From: Cordilura impudica | Lineage: Eukaryota > Arthropoda > Insecta > Diptera > Scathophagidae | Reading direction: 5' to 3' | Assembly: GCA_963682025.1 (NCBI GenBank) | Contig: OY821519.1 | Span: 141,031,429-141,095,428 of the forward strand | Length of the DNA stretch: 64,000 bases | Part shown: piece by piece, positions 56,784 to 64,000 of the stretch | How the letters are laid out: each line of letters opens with the position of its first letter | How positions within the stretch are numbered: the stretch's first letter is position 1 | The notes under the pieces: generated by a model | Seen by the model: the letters and a program-made list of their open reading frames with translations, nothing else | Told to the model about the DNA's origin: nothing | Databases searched by the model: none | Translations under genes and position numbers: made by a program

Positions 56784-57319
56784 TTCAACACAAGACTTTT
56801 GATACTTAGCAAGCAACTTTTAATGAGCATTACTCAAAAAAAAATGTTCCAGATGGTGCAAATCTGTAAATCTGGTGGACAGCTAAAAATAAATACCTTT
56901 CAAATGAGGTATATTTGGTCAAAACCGGTTATTAACGCCAATTTTTATATCGGTCGCAAGAAATCGCCTTGGCTATTAATATAATGGATTTGCCGACATC
57001 TTCATATTTTCCGTAACTATCCTACAAATTTGTAGCAGAAATTAATATCGAAACAGTTAAGGGAAAATAGTGATGTACATAACATCAACATAACATCCTT
57101 CAAATAATTGATTGTGCCACCAACAATAACATGACAGTTAGAGAATAAATATGTAGACGAGCAAGTTTTTATTTAAAAAGGCGTAAATTGGGCATCATTG
57201 TGCCAATATATGAACTAAAATATGGAGACAAAATGCTGAAAAAAAAAATTCAGTATGTTTGTTTTTTAGTTTTAAGTTATAAATATTGTAATAAGCCCAG
57301 ATATTAATGTAGACGTAAA
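56784..57319. other. Non-coding, nothing recognised
   Basis: No supported exon or repeat. Confidence 0.4.
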
Positions 57320-57380
57320 ACACAGATGGAGTGTACCAAAGATTCGGCATAGCCGAATTTCACACTATCACTTGTACTTG
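57320..57380 (+). mobile_element. DINE-1-like 3' end remnant
   Basis: CACAGATGGAGTGTACCAAA, hairpin TTCGGCATAGCCGAA (57344) and TTTCACACTATCACTTGT match the last 60 bases of elements A-C. Upstream sequence does not match. Confidence 0.65.
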
Positions 57381-58587
57381 TTAGTATTTTTTTCGGGATA
57401 ACGTTAAAAAAAGTGTGACAATATCACTCTAAACCCTTATGACACGTGGAGTAAAACTATGCATTAACACTCACAATAATTAACCTAACCAATTTTTATG
57501 GCTTTAAACAACAACCTCTTCAGGATATCCGTAAATAATCTTCACTAAAAAAGAACAAGCCTGCTGACCTGTTGAAGACGTGATCATGAATTTCACCGAC
57601 GGACAGACGGATATTGGCGAGTATAAAAATAGAAGATAAACAAAACCCTTATTTATCGACTACAGAGCTGTGTACGATAGTTGGCAAACAAAAAACCTCT
57701 CCAACCCCATTGTTACGTGATTACTTCAACTTTTTGATGAATTTTTTAAATATTTTAAATATTAATAGGTCGAGGTTATAAAATTAAAATTTTAAATACC
57801 GGTATACAAGTTTACCAAAAATGGTAACTGTAAGTTTTCAAGCTTTTAACTCTTTACTCATTAATTTTAAGTTATAAGAACGACTTTTTCGGATGTCTGC
57901 AAAATTGAGTTTAGTTAAACGCGCGATTCTTAACGCTTTAGTAAAACTGTTAAAAAGTTATCATTGTTCAAATTTACGCCTTTACTAAACTACAAAACAA
58001 ACTCGACCATTGTATACGAGTACGGAGCGTATGAGTTATTTCTTTGGAGATATTAATTTGCGTTTTTCACTAGTATTATTATACGCGGAATAACTCAGAC
58101 ACACGGTTATTTTAATTTTGAAGTAATTTCAGATTATAGCCAGAAAACCAAGGTTTAAAGTTAATACTAATTATTTATACTCTATACCACTCTCTGGTCA
58201 GAATATAATGAGCATTGGCTGAATCATTTCCTAAAATGATTAATTTTTATTTTTGGTTATTATTTCTTCCTTTTAATGCATTTTATAAAATATGATAACA
58301 CATAATTTTGATAAAGCACAAAAAATTACAAAATTTGTTGGTAGATATATATAATTTATATCTTATTACACTTTAAAAATTTTTTAATCAGAATTCAAAA
58401 ATTTTTTCGACTTTGAGTATCTCGGTTCCTATCCACCCTAATGGCAATTATTTTTACACGAAAGTAAAACCGTTTTATTAAAAAAGAAAAAAAGTTACAG
58501 AGTTTTGAAAGTTTTTGTGTATTAAGCTATTTGTGAACCAAAGCGCGAGCAGAGTTACGGCATAACAAAGTGTGTTTACAGTTTATA
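57381..58587. other. Non-coding AT-rich DNA
   Basis: No gene. GGACAGACGGA near 57600 may be a lone GTCY-core remnant in inverse orientation. Confidence 0.4.
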
Positions 58588-59374
58588 TTTATACCCTATA
58601 CCACTATGAGGTTTGGGTATAATGACTTTGTGCTGCTGTTTGTAACAACCAAAAATATTTGACCAAGACCCATCTTAATTATACCGATCGAATCAGAATC
58701 ACTTTCTGAGTTGATTTAACAATGTCCGTCCGTCCGTCCGTCCGTCCGTCTGTGTGTCCATGTAAAGCTTGTAATCAAACTGCAGGTCGCAAATATGAAT
58801 ATATTTTGATGAAATTTGGTATATAAGCTTTTATCGGGCATGGGATGAACGTTATTGAAATTGGTGAGAATCGGTCCATGTTCAGACCTAGCCCCCATAC
58901 AAATTACCCATATGAAATCGACATAAATTGCCATAAGATCCAAATTGTCATATAGATCTTACTCAAATTGGGTTTGTATGCGTTCATTACATCCACTAAT
59001 GAGTAGTCCAAAAATGATCCCTTTGACCCCATATAGAGCTGCTTCCCGATCTTCACTTAAATCTATTAAAAAACAAAAATATTGCACTGATTCTTCTCAA
59101 ATTTTGTTTGTATATATTTTTGAAAAATACAAGAGACTTTACCAAACATGATCAGAATCGGTCCATTTTTGGACCTAGTCCCTTTATAGATATAGCATCC
59201 GATATGAACTTTTTCATATCTGCAGCCAAAAAAATTAATAAAAATCCCACTCAAATTTGGTTTTTGCTTATTTTCAATGTCCAGTTAGTTGGGCCTAAGA
59301 GATAGGGTTTCTAAACGCATGGTATAGGGTATCGTATAGTCGGTCTAGACCGACTATAATTTTCTTACTTGTTT
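58588..59374 (+). mobile_element. DINE-2 copy i, full length
   Basis: 5' hairpin ATACCCTATACCACTATGAG with GTTTGGGTAT, CTTTCTGAGTTGATTTAACA, a long GTCY core (TCCGTCCGTCCGTCCGTCCG, 58726), TCCCGATCTTCACTTAAATC, GCATCCGATATGAACTTTTT and the perfect 3' palindrome AGTCGGTCTAGACCGACT (59338-59355) with CTTACTTGTTTTG. It is the cleanest copy and defines the family at about 787 bp. Confidence 0.8.
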
Positions 59375-59635
59375 TGTTATGTTTTTCTTATGTTTTAACA
59401 CATTAAATTTTAATAAAAAAAGAAAGAATTACAGAACAGGGAACATAAAATAATTCAAAAACAAAAGTGTTGACATTGCAAATTGCAATTTTTGTGGATG
59501 ATTATTAATTTTTTTTCATTTATTATTACATTCCATTTTGTCATTCAGTTATCAAATGGAAAAAAAATATTCTTTACATTCTGAAATTTGTATTTGAATA
59601 AAAAGAACGTTAATTTAAATTCGTTATTGTTAAAA

Positions 59636-60390
59636 TCTATATATATAAAATTCGTTTTCTGTTTGTTTGTTTGTTTGTTTGTTTGTTTGTTTGACCGCTA
59701 TACAAATTTTTATTTTTCAACGGATTTCTCTGAAATTTTGTACGCACAATCTCTGTACTCCAGGCAAGACCACCATGTGATTCTTGCGGTCACGCCTACT
59801 TTTACGCCCACTTTTTATACAAAATTAATCTTCTGTTTTTTGGTAAATTTGTTTTTTATAAAAAATTTTATTTTTCAACGAATTTCTCTCAAATTTGGAA
59901 CGCACAATCTCTATACTCCGGGAAAGGTCACCATATGATTCTTACCGGGCACGCCTACTTTTACGCCCACTTTTTGTATACAGTTCATTTTCTGTTTTTT
60001 GGTATATTAGTTCGTTACACAAATTTTTATTTTTCAAAAGAGATCTCTGAAATTTGGTACGCACAATCTCTGTACTACAGGCAAGGTCGCCATATGCTTT
60101 TTACCGGCCACGCCTAATTTTGCGCCTACTTCTGTGTATATAAAATTAATTTTTTTTTGCTTTTATTATTTTCTTTGTTTGACTGCTATACAAACTTTTA
60201 TTTTTCAACAGCTTTCTCTGAAATTTGGTATACGTAATCTCTGTATTCCAGCGAAGGTCAGGTTATATATCTTTCTGGCCACGCCTACTTTGACGCCCAC
60301 TTTTTGTATACAGTTCATTTTCTGTTTTTTGGTACATATGCTCAGTATAAAAATTTGTATTTTTCAACGGATTTCTCGTAAATTTGGTAC
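59636..60390 (+). repeat. Minisatellite of ~155-170-bp units, Helitron-like start
   Basis: It opens with TCTATATATATAAAATTCG and (GTTT)n, as several insect Helitrons do. Four to five units follow: each has TTTTTATTTTTCAACGGATT, TACGCACAATCTCTGTACTC, CACGCCTACTTTTACGCCCA and TTCATTTTCTGTTTTTTGGT (starts near 59703, 59857, 60017, 60187, 60342). No Helitron 3' end (hairpin plus CTRR) is visible after it. Open frames across it are artefacts. Confidence 0.75.
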
Positions 60391-60394
60391 ATAC

Positions 60395-61165
60395 GGGAAT
60401 AGCTGCACGATGAACAAATTCCCGAAATTTAAAAAAAGGTTCCCAAAAGAAATGAACAAATTCCCCATTTTTTTTTTTACGAAATAAAAAAATGAACTTA
60501 CTCCCCAAATCCGTTCTTATATTTTTTCATATTTTTATTTAATGAATTTTGTTAAGTATTTATGTAAGTGAAAATTTGCATACTGATCTCAATATCCGTC
60601 CTGTAATATACACATTTCAAATCTGTATTTTTTTTAATAGCATCATTTTAACGCACTCGCGGAACGCAGCTCAGCAATCTTTGTTGGGAGAAGCGGAAAT
60701 GCCTGAATCTACTCAAGTGCGTCTAGAAATCCAGCGGCTAAGACAAGCTGAATCCAGGTAATCTGAAATTCCTTAAAAGACTGTTTTTCTCATAGACAAT
60801 TTTATGTCGTCTGCTCCAGAGTATAATATTTTCGTATATGCACCATAAGAAAAAACCAGAAATGTTGTATATCGCAAAGCTCTAGAATAACTAAAATTCG
60901 TAACTTTTAGACATCATACACTCAAAATATTCCATGCATAGACATAGTTAGTTGTAATAGTAAGCAGGCGCTGAGTACTTAGTCCCCAATGAATAAATTC
61001 CCCAAAAAAAAAAATGAACTTATTCCCCAAAAAATTGGGAAATAACTTCACGATGAACAAATTCCCCAAACTTAAATAAAATGTCCCCGAAAGAAATGAA
61101 TAAATTTCCCATATTACTCTGAGTATTCTTTTCAATAGCATCATTTCGGTACGCGGAATCGGGGC
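60395..61165 (+). repeat. Repeats with ATGAACAAATTCCCC motif
   Basis: ATGAACAAATTCCC or close variants occur at about 60410, 60450, 60491, 60990, 61010, 61050 and 61098. The larger block CACGATGAACAAATTCCC to AATAGCATCATTT is present twice (60405-60660 and 61040-61150). The second copy leads into the GC-rich minisatellite, the first into the small open segment at 60650. Confidence 0.6.
60650..60757 (+). pseudogene. Small exon-like segment, Helitron-type N-terminal repeat
   Basis: THSRNAAQQSLLGEAEMPES then TQVRLEIQRLRQAESR ends at a GTAATC donor-like site (60758). The pattern of A-x-E-x-x-x-Q-x-x-x-RLE-x-QRLRQAESR resembles the repeated Arg/Glu/Gln-rich N-terminus of insect Helitron (Rep-helicase) proteins. 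That is a recollection, and the match is short. Confidence 0.25.
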
Positions 61166-61176
61166 GCGGACGCAGA

Positions 61177-61520
61177 CGGAATGATCTGAAAAATATATTT
61201 TGGCGATTAAAATAAGTTGACGACAACTGCGCGGCAGCACGGGTGTGGCTGACAAACGCGCGGAAAGGGCCGCCGACGCGACGCGCACGCGGAACAGAGC
61301 TTAGCTAAAATATCGGAATGATCTAAAAAATATAATTTTACAATTACAATAAGTTGACAACAACTGCGCGGCAGCACTGGTGTGGCTGCCAAACGCGCGG
61401 AAGCGGCTCAGCTAAAATATCGGAATGATCCAAAATTGACGTTAACTGCGCGTCAGCACGGGTGTGCTGCCAAACGCGCGGATGCGGACGCGACTCGATC
61501 GCGGAACACAGCACAATGAA
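61177..61520 (+). repeat. GC-rich minisatellite, three units
   Basis: Units begin ATCGGAATGATC at about 61177, 61311 and 61418 and contain ACAACTGCGCGGCAGCAC, GGTGTGGCTGCCAAACGCGC and GCGGAACAGAGCTTAGC. Lengths are about 135, 107 and 100 bp. With many CpG dinucleotides, it is an island of unusual composition in this AT-rich window. No coding reading is supported. Confidence 0.75.
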
Positions 61521-61587
61521 AAATGATAAATTTTATCTACGTATGTCCAATAATTACCTTTTGATCCAAATAGGTCACACATATACT

Positions 61588-64000
61588 CATTGGCGTAGAT
61601 AGGGGAGGGCTGGGGTGGGCAAAGCCCACCTCAGACTCGCTTTTGCCCACCCCAGACTTTTTCCCTTATTTTTTAATTGCTGTTTTTGTTTGGCATTTTT
61701 TTCCAAGTGTATTGATATTTTTCAATAGCCGATTTAATATTCCTTAATACATTTTTTTACATAAGTGTTTACTTTTTACATTTTATGAAACTACTTCTCA
61801 GTGTATACAACATAATAAGCATCATATTATGGTGATTGCCATTTATATGAAAAGAAGAAAATAAAAACAAAGTAAACAAAACAAATAAATTCTACCGGTC
61901 TTAATTCAAAATTTGCACATTTTTGGAAAATAACCTTCTTCAGTAAGTATTTATTATAATTTACTAACCAGTTTATGTTTGAAAACGTTTTATTTTTTAG
62001 GGATGAAAAAATTTACTGACATTCGCTCTTTTTTTAAGCAAACAAAAATATGTAGTGTTAATGAAAATTCTGAAGAAAAAAATTTTAACGATAAAGCCGG
62101 GGAAGAATATGAAATTTTAAGAATAAATGACATAGCTGAAGAGGAAAGTGTGACTTCTACAAATACGCAGATTGGAGATAATACTGAAACATCAAAAAGT
62201 TTTTTGGAAAAAGCAAAATACAATGATTTGGGATCACCAGAAACCGGGCCGCAGCAGCCAAAAGTAGCTTTTAAGAAGACCACTATTAAGGGTCAAACCA
62301 GATCCTTTTCTGCGAAATTTTATGACGTTTACGATTGGCTTGAATATAGCGTAAAAGCCCAAAAGGCATTTTGCTTTGTTTGCCGAAATTTTTGTATAGA
62401 AGAAGCTAGAGACCAAAACGAAAAATTTGTCATAACTGGATATGAAAATTGGAAAAAGCTGAGCGAGTCTTTAAAGAAACATAATCAATCTGCAAAACAT
62501 ATCCAGTGCCTTCAAGGCTATAAAATGTTCAAAAGCTCACTTACTGAAAATATACACGATAAAGTTTTACAGCACCATTCTAAACAAATCGATGGAAATC
62601 GTGAGTATCTCAAAAAAATTATAGATATTATATTGCTTTTAGTGCGTCAAGGTCTTGCTCTACGAGGTCATAGAGAAGATTATATTTCAAGAAACAGAGG
62701 AAACTTTTTAGAAATAGCAGAGCATTTTGCCAAATATGATCCTACTTTTAAACAAAATTTAAACAATATTTGTGCAAATTTAGTAATTAATACTATAACG
62801 GAAAATGTAAAAGAATGTGGGTTTTATTCATTGATGGTGGACGAAGCAAGATGTTATAAAGAAGAACAATTATCAATAACAATCAGATTCGCTAAAAATT
62901 TGGAAGTCGAAGAAAGATTTCTTGGATTTGTAGATTGTTCCATTAATAGAGATTCTAGTTCCCTGGAAACATTAATCGTGGAGTTTTTGGAATCTAAAAA
63001 TTTAAAAAACATCCCAATAGTTGGCCAATCCTACGACGGAGCAAACGTAATGTCTGGTTTTAAAAACGGTCTACAAGCTAAAATAAGGGAATCAAATCCG
63101 CAAGCCATTTTTATTCATTGTTTAGCCCACAGGCTAAACTTAGTTCTTGTGGATTCGTGTTCACACATATCATCAGCCCAAACATTCTTTAATACCATAG
63201 AGGCCTTGTACATACACTTTTCTAAACCAGGAAATTATAATGATTTAAAAAGTATAAGCCAAGCTCTTCAAATTAAACAGTATAAAATAAACAGCCTTAG
63301 CACAACTAGATGGAGTTGTAGATATGAAAATTGTAAATCAGTAATTAAAAATTACGCTGTAATTAAAAATGCTCTTGAAGAGGAAATAAACCAAGCCAGA
63401 GACAAAAATTCAGTAGAGGCTCTTGGAATATTGACTTTAATTATTAAACCTGATTTCGTTGTTAGTTTGTTTATTTTTAAGTTTGCTCTTCAAACAATAA
63501 ACCTTTTGAACAAATTTTTTCAAACGGAAAATTCGACACTTGGACAAGCACATGATACAATTGCCGCTACCATTGGAATATTTAAAGATAGTCGTAATAA
63601 GTTTGATGAAATTTGGAGCGATATTGAAAACTTTTCAAAAGGAAATAATATATCATTGGAAGTAATACGAGTTTCCAAAAGAAAAAAAGGGAACTCTATT
63701 AATAAAGATTTTTATATCGAATCAACTTTAGGTAAAAGCAAATTTTTGGATCTGCCAGATGATATTTCTTCAATTGATTTTTGGAAGGTAAATATATATT
63801 ATCCAGTAATCGATAGCATACTTTCTAATATGGAATACCGATTCCAAAACGTTCCGTTAGCAAAAGCTGTTAACGCTTTCATTAAATTAGATTTGGAAGG
63901 CGCTGACGAATTTATTATAAATTACAAAAATGTTTTGCATATTGATTGCGATTCTATGAAAGCTGAAGCAATAGTACTTAAGAATATGTTTAAAACCGTA
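61588..64000 (+). mobile_element. hAT element, left end and body (continues beyond window)
   Basis: The left end reads CATTGGCGTAGATAGGGG, close to the CA(G/T)TGGCGTA start I recall for ZMYM1-like hAT elements. CTGGGGTGGGCAAA (61610) pairs with TTTTGCCCACCCCAG (61640), a subterminal hairpin. The preceding 8 bases (CATATACT, 61580-61587) would be the target duplication; the right end is outside the window. The transposase gene begins at 62003. Confidence 0.6.
62003..64000 (+). CDS. hAT-superfamily (ZMYM1-like) transposase, open at window edge
   Basis: From ATG 62003 there are 666 codons with no stop to the last base, so the 3' end is missing. The start follows a good splice acceptor (TATTTTTTAG then GG), suggesting an intron in the leader. 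The N-terminus MKKFTDIRSFFKQ is typical of the group. A TTF-type zinc finger spans about residues 100-170 (C124, C127, H160, H166, with YENWKKLSESLKKH). The RNase-H-like core has YSLMVDEA (D280), GQSYDGANVMSG (D345), and IHCLAHRLNLVLVDS (371-385), then TTRWSCRYE (434). The last catalytic Glu and the dimerisation region should lie beyond the edge. Known hAT transposases cut and paste with 8-bp duplications. Its unbroken frame contrasts with every other gene here, so it is recent or under selection. Confidence 0.85.
   Translation, partial: MKKFTDIRSFFKQTKICSVNENSEEKNFNDKAGEEYEILRINDIAEEESVTSTNTQIGDNTETSKSFLEKAKYNDLGSPETGPQQPKVAFKKTTIKGQTRSFSAKFYDVYDWLEYSVKAQKAFCFVCRNFCIEEARDQNEKFVITGYENWKKLSESLKKHNQSAKHIQCLQGYKMFKSSLTENIHDKVLQHHSKQIDGNREYLKKIIDIILLLVRQGLALRGHREDYISRNRGNFLEIAEHFAKYDPTFKQNLNNICANLVINTITENVKECGFYSLMVDEARCYKEEQLSITIRFAKNLEVEERFLGFVDCSINRDSSSLETLIVEFLESKNLKNIPIVGQSYDGANVMSGFKNGLQAKIRESNPQAIFIHCLAHRLNLVLVDSCSHISSAQTFFNTIEALYIHFSKPGNYNDLKSISQALQIKQYKINSLSTTRWSCRYENCKSVIKNYAVIKNALEEEINQARDKNSVEALGILTLIIKPDFVVSLFIFKFALQTINLLNKFFQTENSTLGQAHDTIAATIGIFKDSRNKFDEIWSDIENFSKGNNISLEVIRVSKRKKGNSINKDFYIESTLGKSKFLDLPDDISSIDFWKVNIYYPVIDSILSNMEYRFQNVPLAKAVNAFIKLDLEGADEFIINYKNVLHIDCDSMKAEAIVLKNMFKTV

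Noticed and set aside
59588..60487. Series of plus-strand frames of 60-117 codons
   Set aside because: They translate the 155-170-bp tandem units and the FVCLFVCLF run is the GTTT microsatellite.

Overview
This window looks like nuclear DNA of a higher fly (Brachycera, most likely a calyptrate such as a blowfly, house fly or stable fly). It is very AT-rich, has no operons or ribosome binding sites, and is packed with eukaryotic transposable elements. The most telling are DINE-1-like Helentron derivatives: a TACCCTCC/GAGGGTA 5' hairpin, a GTCY microsatellite core, a TTCGGCACAGCCGAA 3' hairpin and a CTTACTTGTT end. No complete host gene could be recognised. The window is best read as an intergenic or intronic transposon graveyard with a few candidate host exons. 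Family names come from reading alone; no database search was run.

Layout. 0-9 kb: a foldback-like element with a 1.4 kb A-rich minisatellite core, about 1.7 kb of apparently unique DNA, several TIR/MITE elements (one nested inside another) and a DINE-2 copy; a candidate host exon lies at 8941-9119 (-). 9.8-12 kb: relic of the arthropod multi-copy family with an SGCD/TS core and a CXC tail, then a broken mariner/Tc1 transposase. 12.9-15 kb: a nearly full-length RAG1/Transib-like transposase relic with two compensating frameshifts. 16.8-27.6 kb: two long DINE-1-like elements, one inside a PIF/Harbinger-type MITE and each carrying a further MITE. 28.5-30 kb: small MITEs and DINE-2. 30.9-40.6 kb: three copies of a composite Helitron with a ~142-bp internal tandem repeat, interleaved with broken minus-strand LINE reverse transcriptases; one Helitron splits a LINE. 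41-43.5 kb: tRNA-like sequence, hAT fragment, and the inverted partner of the foldback element seen at 0.6-2.3 kb. 43.7-49 kb: DINE-2 copies and otherwise quiet DNA. 49.2-52.3 kb: a third long DINE-1-like element. 54-56.7 kb: a 5'-truncated LINE with endonuclease and RT, several times disrupted. 58.6-61.5 kb: DINE-2, then two different minisatellites, the last unusually GC-rich. 61.6-64 kb: left end and first 666 uninterrupted codons of a hAT (ZMYM1-like) transposase running off the window; it is the only apparently intact gene here.

These parts do not form a pathway. What they show is layered transposition: MITE hosting DINE-1, DINE-1 hosting MITE, Helitron hosting Helitron, and LINE hosting Helitron. 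The most interesting items are the RAG1/Transib-like relic, the composite Helitron with two 5' ends and one 3' end, the 40-kb-spaced inverted pair of purine-tract foldback elements, and the open hAT gene at the edge.
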